Positions 15,939 to 24,630 of a stretch of DNA of 64,000 bases are shown one piece after another. A program made the translations under genes and the position numbers. The notes beneath the pieces were generated by a model, which worked only from the letters and a program-made list of their open reading frames with translations, made no database searches and had not been told where the DNA came from. Origin of the DNA: JAISGQ01 sp045534445 (lineage in GTDB: Bacteria > Bacillota > Clostridia > Oscillospirales > Acutalibacteraceae); contig JAZSJQ010000060.1 of assembly GCA_045534445.1 (NCBI GenBank), forward strand, positions 1 to 64,000. The letters run 5' to 3'. Position 1 is the first letter of the stretch, and each line of letters starts with the position of its first letter.

Positions 15939-18032
15939 ATGAAACTCAGAATTACGGCTGTTCTTTCAATTCTGATCTCAGTTCTTTTACTATTCGGAGG
16001 GCTCAGTGTATCTGCCGCCATCGCCCCCGGCACAAAGGGCAGTGAAGTCACCGCGATGCAGAAAAAGCTGATAGCTCTCGGCTATCTCAAGGACTCTGCC
16101 GACGGAAGCTACGGTCCTGCTACAAAAGCCGCTGTCAAATCCTTTGAAAGCGCCAACGGGCTTACTGCTGACGGCAAGGCTGATGATACCATGCTTTCTC
16201 TGCTCTCGAACAAATATAACAGCGCTCCGCGCATCACTGTCACCGCATCTTCACTGAATGTCAGAAAAGGCGCAGGCACATCTTACGCAAAGCTCGGTGC
16301 GGTGAAAAAGGGCAAGACCTATGTTGTCATCTCTCAGAAGACCGTTTCGGGAACAAAATGGTACAGCTTCATGTTCGGCACAAGGGTCGGCTGGGTATCG
16401 GGGCAGTATGTAAGCTATAAGTCAGGTGCTTCCTCCGCTGTCACAACCACTGCAAAGCCCACCACAAAATCCACTACTGCCGCCTCTTCCGCTGTGATGA
16501 AGGGCACCGTTACCGCCTCTGCCCTTAACGCCAGAAGCGGTGCAGGTACAAGCTATGCAGTAGTCACTACTCTCAGAAAAGGCTCGGTCATCACGATAAC
16601 AGGCTCAAAAACCGTCTCGGGAACAAAATGGTACAGCTTTAAGTCGGGCAGCCGCACCCTTTGGGTCAGCGGACAGTATCTGACAATAAAAACAACAGCC
16701 ACTGCGGCTTCCTCGACAACTGCCGCCTCAACGACGAAGTCCACCACCGCACCCTCCTCCGTCAACAAGACCTATAAGCACGGCACTGTCAAAGTAAATT
16801 CCTCTCTGAACGTCAGAAACGGCGCAGGCACAGGCTATGCAAAGCTCGGCTCTCTCGCGGCTGATGAGCTTGTTGTTATTGACGGAAAAGCCACAACAAA
16901 TGGCTGGTACAAGGTGCTTTACGGAGATAAGTTTGGCTGGGTATCCTCCAAATATATCGAACTTTGCGACGAGAGCAAAATGAAAACGGACCACCCTGAA
17001 GGTGCCGATGCTTCAGCTCTTGCCGATGAGATACTCTCCGACATGACTACTGAGGAAAAGGTCGGTCAGCTTCTTCTGCCCTGCACTAAAAATATCAGCG
17101 AAGAAGAGCTCTGCACCCTGATTTCCGAATGCAATATCGGCGGTGTGGTTCTCTTCAAAAAAGACTTTGAAAATAAAACCCCTCAGCAGGTAAAAGACAT
17201 GATACAGGCTTATCAGGACGCAGGCAACGGCAAGCTGTTCATCTGTGTTGATGAGGAGGGCGGTTCTGTCGTCCGCCTCAGCGGCATAAGTGCCCTGCGC
17301 CATGCAAGATACCTCTCCCCTCAGGAGCTTTATTCCCTCGGCGGCTATGAGCTTATTGAAGCTGATACCGTCAACAAGACCGCATTCCTGCGCTCCTTCG
17401 GCATCAACGTGAATTTCGGCCCCGTTGCCGATGTCACCACAGACGAAAACGGCTTCATGTACAAGCGTGCCTTCGGCAGAGATGCAGATTCTACAGGGAA
17501 ATATGTCTCCGCTGTGGTCTCCGCCATGAACGACAGCGGTGTCGGCTCATGCATAAAGCATTTCCCCGGCTACGGAAACAGCACTGCTGATACCCATATC
17601 GGTCTTGACCGCAACAAAAAGACCCGTGATGAGCTTTTTGCCTCTGATCTCGTGCCGTTTATTGACGGTATCGATTCAGGTGCCGATTCCATAATGATGA
17701 CCCACACTGTCATTGAAAGCATTGACAGCGAGCGCCCCGCCTCCCTCTCCGTAAGCTGTACAGACCTTGTGAGAAATGAGCTGGGATTCGACGGTGTCAT
17801 AGTCACCGACGGTCTCGATATGGGTGCTGTCACTGAGTTCTGCTCTGACAGCGATCCCTGCGTTGAGTCAATTCTCGGAGGCTGTGACCTCCTCTGCACT
17901 CCTTGTGATCCTGCCGCCTCATATGAAAATCTGCTGAATGCGGTCAGGTGCGGTATTATCTCCGAAGAGCGGCTTGATGCTTCAGTTAAAAGGATTCTTA
18001 TCTGGAAGATCGAGCTGGGACTCTACAATTAA
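15939..18032 (+). CDS. Secreted peptidoglycan-binding/SH3/GH3 N-acetylglucosaminidase-like protein
   Basis: A 697-residue exported protein. Order: signal peptide (1-27, VSAA cleavage region), PG_binding_1 domain (30-90), three bacterial SH3 domains (about 85-150, 187-250, 282-342) separated by Ser/Thr/Ala linkers, and a single-domain GH3 catalytic module (about 360-697). NagZ-type catalytic parts are present: the KHFPGYGN motif with Asp551-x-His553, and the nucleophile Asp624 in VIVTDGLDMGAV. NagZ enzymes remove GlcNAc from muropeptides. Targeting through wall-binding repeats suggests this one works on the cell surface. Its own promoter lies upstream. The amidase-fold gene converges on it, overlapping 4 nt at the 3' ends. 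Confidence 0.9.
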   Translation: MKLRITAVLSILISVLLLFGGLSVSAAIAPGTKGSEVTAMQKKLIALGYLKDSADGSYGPATKAAVKSFESANGLTADGKADDTMLSLLSNKYNSAPRITVTASSLNVRKGAGTSYAKLGAVKKGKTYVVISQKTVSGTKWYSFMFGTRVGWVSGQYVSYKSGASSAVTTTAKPTTKSTTAASSAVMKGTVTASALNARSGAGTSYAVVTTLRKGSVITITGSKTVSGTKWYSFKSGSRTLWVSGQYLTIKTTATAASSTTAASTTKSTTAPSSVNKTYKHGTVKVNSSLNVRNGAGTGYAKLGSLAADELVVIDGKATTNGWYKVLYGDKFGWVSSKYIELCDESKMKTDHPEGADASALADEILSDMTTEEKVGQLLLPCTKNISEEELCTLISECNIGGVVLFKKDFENKTPQQVKDMIQAYQDAGNGKLFICVDEEGGSVVRLSGISALRHARYLSPQELYSLGGYELIEADTVNKTAFLRSFGINVNFGPVADVTTDENGFMYKRAFGRDADSTGKYVSAVVSAMNDSGVGSCIKHFPGYGNSTADTHIGLDRNKKTRDELFASDLVPFIDGIDSGADSIMMTHTVIESIDSERPASLSVSCTDLVRNELGFDGVIVTDGLDMGAVTEFCSDSDPCVESILGGCDLLCTPCDPAASYENLLNAVRCGIISEERLDASVKRILIWKIELGLYN

Positions 18033-18514
18033 TTCCATGTCCGCACGCCCTCTATGTGTATGAATCGCGCTGTGTCATAGCTGTAAGATGACAGCGGGCG
18101 GTCAATAGCATCAAAGGTGTGGGCGGCAACGAGGATCTGCGGCTTCACTGCAATTATCACGGGCGAGTGATAGAAATTCCCCTCCCTTGTGCCGAGCTGG
18201 ACTATGTCACCCGGCTGTGCCTTTTCCTGCGGCACCACACTGCCGTAGGGTCCGACGGTGCGGTTATTCACAAGAAAATTGTGAAGGTACTGAACTCCGC
18301 TCCACGCAGGAGCTCTGTCGTTTATTGAGCGGTAGTACCAGCCCATCGTGGGCGTGTAATTCATGACCCCTGCCCCTGCAAAAATGCACTGGGACGCAAA
18401 ATTCGTGCAGTCGCCGCCGATATTCTGAAAATCATAGTATGCAGGATTTCGGGAAAGCGCCCATCGCCGCGCATAGGCTACTGCGGCATTTCGGTCATAT
18501 GGTTTTGTTTTCAT
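18029..18514 (-). CDS. Amidase-domain protein (Amidase_6 family)
   Basis: A 161-residue protein of the putative amidase domain family (PF12671-like), a papain/NlpC-related fold. The catalytic Cys36 lies in GGDCTNFASQCI, a motif diagnostic of this family, and the likely His is in FYHSPVIIAV. There is no signal peptide or membrane segment, so it is either cytosolic or exported by another route, possibly in spores, where related proteins are known. A purine-rich stretch precedes the ATG. It converges with the GH3 gene and overlaps its stop. The substrate is probably a peptide or wall amide, but that is a family-level guess. Confidence 0.85.
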   Translation of the reverse strand: MKTKPYDRNAAVAYARRWALSRNPAYYDFQNIGGDCTNFASQCIFAGAGVMNYTPTMGWYYRSINDRAPAWSGVQYLHNFLVNNRTVGPYGSVVPQEKAQPGDIVQLGTREGNFYHSPVIIAVKPQILVAAHTFDAIDRPLSSYSYDTARFIHIEGVRTWN

Positions 18515-18703
18515 AAAATATCCCCCTTTAGATATTTTATGTTGGTAGCGGAAGAATGGTTATACTTTATCTGCCCGTACCCCTATCAAACTGTATACGA
18601 AGTGGCCTCTTGCACTGCAGGCGGATTTATCCGATATTAAAGGACGGATTATAAAAAAGAAAATCAGAGCGTTAAACTTGAGTTTGCAGAAGGGAACGAT
18701 AAC

Positions 18704-19147
18704 ATGATACGACATGCAACGATAGCAGATGCATCAAGAATAGCAGAAATATTAATTTTTACAAAGAGAATGAATTATAGAAAGATTTTTCAGAATGACA
18801 AGGTGTCATTTGGAGAAATGCAAGTATACCCATTGGCAAAAAATTATATTGATAATCCGGGCGAATTGGATGGGATATGGGTTTATGATGATGAATTTGT
18901 TAAAGGAGTAATACATCACGACGGAAAACAGATTGTAGAATTATATGTTGATTCATTTTTTGAAAATCAAGGGATTGGAAGCAAGCTTATAAAATATGCT
19001 GTTGAGCAGTTAGATTGTGATTTTTTATGGGTTCTTGAAAAGAATATAAAGGCAATACGATTTTATCAAAGGCACGGTTTTGTGATTACAGACGAAAAAC
19101 AATATGAAGAAGGCACAACAGAATATATTGTCAAAATGCAGCGATAA
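18704..19147 (+). CDS. GNAT-family N-acetyltransferase
   Basis: A 147-residue acetyltransferase using acetyl-CoA. The motif A pyrophosphate loop is clear (QGIGSKLIKYA, about residues 92-102), with the preceding strand QIVELYVD and the C-terminal NIKAIRFYQRHGFV of the family. AGAAGGGA precedes the ATG. The gene is markedly A+T-rich, with AT-ending codons, compared with the flanking genes, which suggests recent acquisition. It stands alone between a minus-strand gene and a bidirectional terminator. Substrate unknown; small GNATs may act on antibiotics, amino acids or protein termini. Confidence 0.88.
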   Translation: MIRHATIADASRIAEILIFTKRMNYRKIFQNDKVSFGEMQVYPLAKNYIDNPGELDGIWVYDDEFVKGVIHHDGKQIVELYVDSFFENQGIGSKLIKYAVEQLDCDFLWVLEKNIKAIRFYQRHGFVITDEKQYEEGTTEYIVKMQR

Positions 19148-19174
19148 ATTCCAATTTATCTAACCTATGCACAC

Positions 19175-19204
19175 AAAGAGCCTCCCAAAAAGGGAGGCTC
19201 TTTT
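19175..19204. terminator. Bidirectional terminator between GNAT and MATE genes
   Basis: A 12-bp stem (19175-19186 with 19192-19203), five-A loop, A residues before and T residues after, serving both converging genes. Confidence 0.88.
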
Positions 19205-19225
19205 GCTATATACAACACAATCAGC

Positions 19226-20641
19226 TTACAGCCTTATCTTTGTCCAGTTGCCTTTCTTTACTCTTGGCAAATACAACGCAAGTCTTACCGTCTGGTCAAA
19301 GCAGATGCTTATCCATGCACCGATAAGTCCCCAGCCGATAATGTTGCAGAACAGATATCCGCAGACAGGACGCATTATCGCTATACATATAAGGCTTACC
19401 ATTGCAGTGTATCTTGTATCGCCTGCGCCTCTCAGTGCGCCTGCGCATATGACCTGTGCTATCTGAAGAAATACTATCAGTGCGGTAAGGGGCATTATTA
19501 TCTTTCCGTAATCAAGCACCGCCTGATCATCCTGAGTAAACAGCCAGAATATTCGCCAGTTGAGGGTTATGAACAGCACCGACAGCACGGCAGAGCATAT
19601 AAAACCTATCTTCTGACAGAAATTGACATACACTCTTGCAAAGTCGGGACGCTTCATGCCAAGACTCTGTCCGACCAGTGTTACCGACGACGCCGACAGA
19701 CCGTCAGCAAAGGCAAAGCTTATGGTAATTACATTCATGCCTATCTGATGTGCCGCAAACTCTGTTGTGCCGAGGTCTGCGATTATAAGCGCAAAGAGAA
19801 GGAAGCCTGTTCTTATGAATATCTGCTCAAGGAATGTACTTGAGCCTACCTTACATACCGCACCCACCGTCTTTTTATCAAAGGCGTTGGGTCTTTTCAT
19901 TTTGAATTTAAGGCTTATGTAGCTGTCAGAGGGGAGAATCGAGCAGAATGCCATTATACAGCCTACTGCTGTACCCGTCACCGTTGCTATTGCCGCGCCC
20001 TTTATGCCAAGTGCAGGAAACCCGAAATTACCCTCTATGAGCAGGTAATTGAGCACCACATTCACTGCGTTTGCACAGAGATTTGTCCTCATTGCTATTT
20101 TTGTGTTTCCCACGCCTCGCTGGGCTGCGTTTATCATCATGTTGAATATCATGAAAAAGCCGCCGCCCATGATTATACGGTAATACCATGCCGCATCCTC
20201 AAGGGTCTCACCTTCTATGGCGCCTGCCGCCAGCATAAGAGGCTCTGCAAACACAACGCACAGGGTGCATATAACCGCCGCCAGTACAAGGGTGATTATT
20301 GCCACCTGTCTGAAGGTGCGGTTGGCAGATTCTCTGTCGTTTTCTCCCTTTCTTCGGGCTACCACCGCACTGAGTGCCACGTTTATGCTTATAAATATGG
20401 CGAGGGCTATCCATTTCGGCTGGTTTGTAAGTCCTACTGCGGCTATGGCGGCGGTGCCGAGACCTCCGACCATTATATTGTCCACAAAAGTCGCCAGCGC
20501 ATTGAAGAAGGACTCCACTGCCGCAGGCCATGCGACCTTCAGTGTTCTTTTAAGAAACGTTCTGTCATCGGGCATTTCTCCGCAAGTATTGTCTCGAACC
20601 ACCTTTGAGGAATTGAAATATCCTCCGGCTAAGATACCCAT
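19226..20641 (-). CDS. MATE-family multidrug/Na+ antiporter
   Basis: A 471-residue polytopic membrane protein of the MatE family with two repeats of six helices, starting with RTLKVAWPAAVESFFNALATFVDNIMVGG. That segment is typical of the DinF/NorM type. It would export cationic drugs or metabolites using a Na+ or H+ gradient. The annotated ATG has a weak ribosome binding site; a second Met (MPDDRT, 22 residues in) is an alternative start. It lies 23 nt downstream of mntP on the same strand, so it is probably read through from the gatCAB-mntP transcript. The transported compound is not predictable. Confidence 0.9.
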   Translation of the reverse strand: MGILAGGYFNSSKVVRDNTCGEMPDDRTFLKRTLKVAWPAAVESFFNALATFVDNIMVGGLGTAAIAAVGLTNQPKWIALAIFISINVALSAVVARRKGENDRESANRTFRQVAIITLVLAAVICTLCVVFAEPLMLAAGAIEGETLEDAAWYYRIIMGGGFFMIFNMMINAAQRGVGNTKIAMRTNLCANAVNVVLNYLLIEGNFGFPALGIKGAAIATVTGTAVGCIMAFCSILPSDSYISLKFKMKRPNAFDKKTVGAVCKVGSSTFLEQIFIRTGFLLFALIIADLGTTEFAAHQIGMNVITISFAFADGLSASSVTLVGQSLGMKRPDFARVYVNFCQKIGFICSAVLSVLFITLNWRIFWLFTQDDQAVLDYGKIIMPLTALIVFLQIAQVICAGALRGAGDTRYTAMVSLICIAIMRPVCGYLFCNIIGWGLIGAWISICFDQTVRLALYLPRVKKGNWTKIRL

Positions 20642-20664
20642 TTACACTTCATCTCTTTTCCGAA

Positions 20665-21246
20665 TTATAAAATGCCAAACTGCTCAAGGAGCACTTTTAT
20701 TCCCATCAGTATAAGAATTACGCCGCCTGCAATTTCCGCGCGCTTTTTGTATTTGTCTCCGAATATGCTGCCCACCTTGACTCCGAGGGCAGAAAGCACA
20801 AAGGTGACCACTCCGATAAATGCGACTGCATACCAGATATTTCCCTTCTGCTCTGCGTTGAACACCATTGCAAAGGAAACTCCGACCACAAGGGCATCTA
20901 TGCTTGTTGCAACTGCCAGCGGAAGCATCGCTTTAAGCGACATATCGGGGTCCGCCTCTTCGCATTCACACTCTTTGGAAAAGGCTTCTCTGAGCATATT
21001 TGCCCCTATAAGCACAAGCAGTATGAATGCTATGTAATTTGCAATGCTCTCTATCCTTCCCTTGAAAATGTTGGCAAGATAGAAACCGATTATTGGCATT
21101 GCCGCCTGAAAACCGCCGAAATACGCGCCGCAGATAAGCGCGTGCTTCGGCTTTATTTTCTGCAGGGAAAGCCCTTTGCAGACAGATACTGCAAAGGCAT
21201 CCATGGAAAGTGCTACCGCAATTACAAACAGTTCAAAAATACTCAT
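20665..21246 (-). CDS. mntP: Manganese efflux pump MntP
   Basis: A 193-residue protein with six membrane helices in two repeats, each carrying the intramembrane aspartate motif: LSMDAFAVSVCKG in the first half and TSIDALVVGVSF in the second. These Asp residues are essential for Mn2+ export in E. coli MntP. A loop rich in Cys, Glu and Asp (ECECEEADPD) between the halves may bind metal. Length and topology match the family. It starts 3 nt after gatB, so it is in the same transcript. I see no Mn riboswitch (yybP-ykoY) in front of it, so control by manganese is not evident here. Confidence 0.92.
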   Translation of the reverse strand: MSIFELFVIAVALSMDAFAVSVCKGLSLQKIKPKHALICGAYFGGFQAAMPIIGFYLANIFKGRIESIANYIAFILLVLIGANMLREAFSKECECEEADPDMSLKAMLPLAVATSIDALVVGVSFAMVFNAEQKGNIWYAVAFIGVVTFVLSALGVKVGSIFGDKYKKRAEIAGGVILILMGIKVLLEQFGIL

Positions 21247-21248
21247 AT

Positions 21249-22661
21249 TTAACCTCTCAGCAAGTTTTCTATCATCTGCTTTGCCGATACTGCATCGGCT
21301 CTGCCCTTTGATTTTTTCATCACAGCTCCCACAAGGGGCATTATCGCCTTTTCCTTACCCGAACGGTAATCATCGCATATCTTTCCGTTTTCTTCGATCA
21401 CCTGTCTGCACAGCTCCGAAAGCTCGCTGTCATCAGTCTTTTTAAGGTCATCCTCAGAAAGATAATCCCCTATTTCACCGCCGTTTTCAATAAGCTTTTC
21501 AAGGGTCTCACGGGCAACCGTTGCATTTATTGTACGCTCATAAAGCAGTTTTGCAAGGGCTGACAGCGTTTTTGCTTCAATGGGGATCCTGCAGTTTTCG
21601 TAGTCGTCCTCGGTTTTAAGATATGCAAAAACTCTGCCAAGAAGAAGCTTTGATGCTGTTTTCGGGTCTGCTCCGTCCTCGCATACACTGTCAAAGTACT
21701 CCGCTATCTTTTTATACCTTGCAAGAAGTGCGGAATCCTCCGCAGATATGCCCTCATTCATATACTTTTCCCGTCTCTGTGACGGAAGAAGAGGCATCGA
21801 AGCTCTGATTTTTTCGATATACTCCTCTGTTATGCACAAGGGAGCAAGGTCGGGCTCACGCATAAACCGGTAGTCCTTTGCATTCTCTTTTTCACGCATT
21901 GGCTCTGTGCGGTTGTTTTTCTCGCTCCAGCGCAGGGTTCTCGATTCAACTTTTCCGCCGTTTTCAAGTATCTCGCACTGGCGGTTATATTCATACTCCA
22001 CTGCCTTCTGAGAAAACATTATGGAATTGACATTTTTGACCTCTGTTCTGGTGCCCAGCTCATCGCTTCCGCTCTCTCTTACGGACACGTTGACGTCACT
22101 TCTCAGAGACCCTTCCTGCATACGGCAGTCGGAAACTCCCACATGCTTCATTATAAGACGAAGCTCCTCAAGATATTCCCTGACAAGCTGAGGAGAGTCA
22201 AAGCACGGCTCGGTTATTATTTCAATGAGAGGCACTCCTCCGCGGTTATAGTCCGCAAGTATCTCACCGTTTTCGTACATCAGCTTTCCTGCGTCCTCTT
22301 CAAGGTGTATCCTCTCGATGGCTATCTCTCTGCCTGAGGGCAGTGTAAGCTTTCCCTTACCGCATATGGGTCTGTCATACTGGGATATCTGATAGCCTTT
22401 CGGAAGATCGGGGTAAAAATAATTTTTTCTGTCGAAAAACGACACCGTGTTTATCTCGCATCCAAGAGCGATCCCCGCACGCACCGCAAGCTCCACCGCC
22501 TGCATATTCAGAAGCGGCAATGCTCCCGGCATTCCGAGGCACACGGGACATACCGACGTATTTGGCTCGCCCCCGAAGCCCGCCTTGCAGCGGCAAAATA
22601 TCTTTTCCTCCGTCAGCAGTTCAACATGGGTCTCAAGTCCGCATACAAGCTCGTATTTCAT
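21249..22661 (-). CDS. gatB: Aspartyl/glutamyl-tRNA amidotransferase subunit B
   Basis: A 470-residue GatB: the kinase-like domain (1-290) phosphorylates misacylated Glu-tRNA(Gln) or Asp-tRNA(Asn), and the C-terminal helical/YqeY domain (340-470) binds the tRNA. The N-terminus YELVCGLETHVELLTE and the KNYFYPDLPKGYQISQYD motif are diagnostic. The ATG at 22661 is chosen because GGGAGGT lies about 8 nt upstream and it overlaps the gatA stop by 4 nt (ATGA). Longer versions starting at 22679 lie inside gatA. It acts in the cytosol with GatA and GatC in the transamidation route that replaces GlnRS or AsnRS. Confidence 0.97.
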   Translation of the reverse strand: MKYELVCGLETHVELLTEEKIFCRCKAGFGGEPNTSVCPVCLGMPGALPLLNMQAVELAVRAGIALGCEINTVSFFDRKNYFYPDLPKGYQISQYDRPICGKGKLTLPSGREIAIERIHLEEDAGKLMYENGEILADYNRGGVPLIEIITEPCFDSPQLVREYLEELRLIMKHVGVSDCRMQEGSLRSDVNVSVRESGSDELGTRTEVKNVNSIMFSQKAVEYEYNRQCEILENGGKVESRTLRWSEKNNRTEPMREKENAKDYRFMREPDLAPLCITEEYIEKIRASMPLLPSQRREKYMNEGISAEDSALLARYKKIAEYFDSVCEDGADPKTASKLLLGRVFAYLKTEDDYENCRIPIEAKTLSALAKLLYERTINATVARETLEKLIENGGEIGDYLSEDDLKKTDDSELSELCRQVIEENGKICDDYRSGKEKAIMPLVGAVMKKSKGRADAVSAKQMIENLLRG

Positions 22662-24106
22662 ATAAATGACCTCCCACATCTGAGAGTATATGCATTTTCA
22701 GTTATAAGCTCAAATGCATGGGCGCAGTTGATGATCGTTCCGTCTTCGTACTTTCTTCCTATCAGCTGAAGTCCTTCAGGAAGTCCGTTTTTGTCAAAAC
22801 CGCAGGGCATACTCAGAGCAGGAACACCTGCAAGATTGGCACCCACGAGATATGCATCTGTTTTATATTCCTTGATAAAATCCTTTTCCGATGCGAATTT
22901 CTTCGCCGTCTGTGCGCTCGTGGGACTGAGTATCACATCACACAGCTTTAAAGCTTCATCTACAGATGCCGCTATCGCTCTTCTGACCTTATGAGCCTTT
23001 TCGTAATACTCCGCACGTCCGTCCGCAGAAAGCACCATTGTGCCCATCATTATGCGGCGTCTTACCTCTTCTCCGAAACCGCTCGCACGGGATCGGGTCA
23101 TTATTTCTCCTGCATTTTCTCCGTCCGCACGGTTTCCAAGCCGCACAGAATCGAATCTGCTGAGGTTTGTGCTTGCCTGGGCACAGCCTATTATGCAGTA
23201 GACCTGTGTAGCATATTCGATATAGGGCAGGCTGATATTAATTATTTCCGCTCCTGCCTTTTCAAAGAGAGACACCGCATTTCTGACCGCATCAAGGACA
23301 TCTTCTCCTGCACCGTCAAAGAGTTCCGCAGCTATGCCTATCTTCAGCCCTTTTATGTCTCCGCAAAGAGCTTCCGATGTGCTGCTTCTTTTCTTTATGT
23401 GAGAAGTCTCGTCCATTCTGTCATGGATATTGAGAGCATCAAAAACCAAAGCGCAGTCTCTTGCATTCACTGTCAGCGGTCCTATCTGGTCAAAGGACGG
23501 AGCAAAACCCACAAGACCGAATCTCGAAATACTGCCGTAGGTGGGCTTGAGTCCCACAACTCCGCAGTATGATGCCGGCAGTCTTATGCTCCCCCCCGTA
23601 TCGGAGCCGAGAGAGTAGGCTGCAAGGTGTGATGCCACGCTTGCCGCACTTCCGCCTGAGCTGCCCCCTGCAACTCTTTCCCTGTCAAAGGGGTTTCTTG
23701 CCCCTCCGAAGCACGAGGTCTCACAGGTTGAGCCCATTGCAAACTCGTCCATATTTGCCTTGCCCAGCAAAACGGCTCCTCTTTCTTTAAGCAGATCCCA
23801 AACCGACGCGCTGTAGGGCGGTTTCCAGCCTCTGAGCATATTTGAACAGCAGGTGGTCTCTATGTTTCGGGTGCAGATATTATCCTTGAGCGACATGGGA
23901 ATTCCGTCGAGAACACCCAGTGTTTCGCCCTTTTCAAGTCTCATGTCGGCTTTTTCGGCTGCATTCATTGCCTCCTCTTCGGTTATGAGGCAATATGCAT
24001 TGAGTTTTTCGTTCTCTTTTTTTATTTTTTTCAGCAGACCTTCTGTCAGCTCTGTGCAGGACAGCTCTCTGCTGTCAAGCAGGGCTCTTACTTCTGTTAT
24101 CGTCAT
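22658..24106 (-). CDS. gatA: Aspartyl/glutamyl-tRNA amidotransferase subunit A
   Basis: A 482-residue amidase-signature enzyme that hydrolyses glutamine and channels ammonia to GatB. The Ser-cisSer-Lys catalytic triad is complete: Lys74 in MSLKDNI, Ser149 in the GGSSGGSAA loop and Ser173 in DTGGSIRLP. The spacing is identical to Staphylococcus aureus GatA (79/154/178). Full-length, cytosolic. The ATG overlaps the gatC stop (TAATG), and the stop overlaps gatB, giving the compact C-A-B order usual in Firmicutes. Confidence 0.98.
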   Translation of the reverse strand: MTITEVRALLDSRELSCTELTEGLLKKIKKENEKLNAYCLITEEEAMNAAEKADMRLEKGETLGVLDGIPMSLKDNICTRNIETTCCSNMLRGWKPPYSASVWDLLKERGAVLLGKANMDEFAMGSTCETSCFGGARNPFDRERVAGGSSGGSAASVASHLAAYSLGSDTGGSIRLPASYCGVVGLKPTYGSISRFGLVGFAPSFDQIGPLTVNARDCALVFDALNIHDRMDETSHIKKRSSTSEALCGDIKGLKIGIAAELFDGAGEDVLDAVRNAVSLFEKAGAEIINISLPYIEYATQVYCIIGCAQASTNLSRFDSVRLGNRADGENAGEIMTRSRASGFGEEVRRRIMMGTMVLSADGRAEYYEKAHKVRRAIAASVDEALKLCDVILSPTSAQTAKKFASEKDFIKEYKTDAYLVGANLAGVPALSMPCGFDKNGLPEGLQLIGRKYEDGTIINCAHAFELITENAYTLRCGRSFI

Positions 24107-24381
24107 TATTTATTACCTGCCTTGATTCTGAAAAAACCATCTTTAATATGCATTCCGCAGTCCGCAAGATTCTTATCCATCTCACAGCTTGCTCGGTCCT
24201 TATCCCTTTCCTTTTCCTGCAGACTATAGCAGTCTCCCTCGATCCTGTCTGCAGCTTCGCTTACCTCGTGAGCAAACCGCGCCATTCGGCAGAGCTCATC
24301 ACAGGTCTTCGAAAGTTCTGAATCGCTTATTTCTATTTTTGCCATTTCTGCTGTTTTTGCCGTGCTTTCTATCGTTATCAT
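24106..24381 (-). CDS. gatC: Aspartyl/glutamyl-tRNA amidotransferase subunit C
   Basis: A 91-residue protein that wraps around GatA and stabilises the GatCAB complex. The N-terminal helical part (AEMAKIEISDSELSKTCDEL) and the C-terminal DGFFRIKAG segment, which corresponds to the DGYFKVPKV end of other GatC proteins, support the call. The middle is charged and poorly conserved, as usual. First gene of the gatCAB-mntP-MATE transcript. A GAGAGGTGG ribosome binding site precedes the ATG. Confidence 0.9.
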   Translation of the reverse strand: MITIESTAKTAEMAKIEISDSELSKTCDELCRMARFAHEVSEAADRIEGDCYSLQEKERDKDRASCEMDKNLADCGMHIKDGFFRIKAGNK

Positions 24382-24432
24382 GCTTCCACCTCTCAGACAA
24401 TGAACGGTTTTCCTTTTTGTGTTTCAAATTAT

Positions 24433-24462
24433 ATTATACTATATATTCTGCTTCATAATCAA
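24433..24462 (-). promoter_or_regulatory. Probable gatCAB promoter
   Basis: On the minus strand, TTGATT (24462-24457), an 18-nt spacer and TATAAT (24438-24433), about 50 nt before gatC. Confidence 0.6.
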
Positions 24463-24545
24463 GGTGCAGTCTGTTTTCTCACTATATTTTTAATTTGCAG
24501 TTTTTAAATCATTTTCGGATTTTATTGTTTTTAAGCATATAATAC

Positions 24546-24574
24546 TTGCTTTTTTTCGTAAAAATATGTATAAT
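24546..24574 (+). promoter_or_regulatory. Promoter of the GGDEF sensor gene
   Basis: TTGCTT (24546-24551), a 17-nt spacer and TATAAT (24569-24574), with TG just upstream (extended -10). Divergent from the gatC promoter. Confidence 0.78.
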
Positions 24575-24630
24575 ATTAATAATAATCGTTGCATTCTGAC
24601 ATAAATGTTACCTTTCCCCGGAGGCTTTTC

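Noticed and set aside
24382..24432. Possible T-box leader before gatCAB
   Set aside because: The leader is short and contains no T-box sequence or specifier/antiterminator stems.
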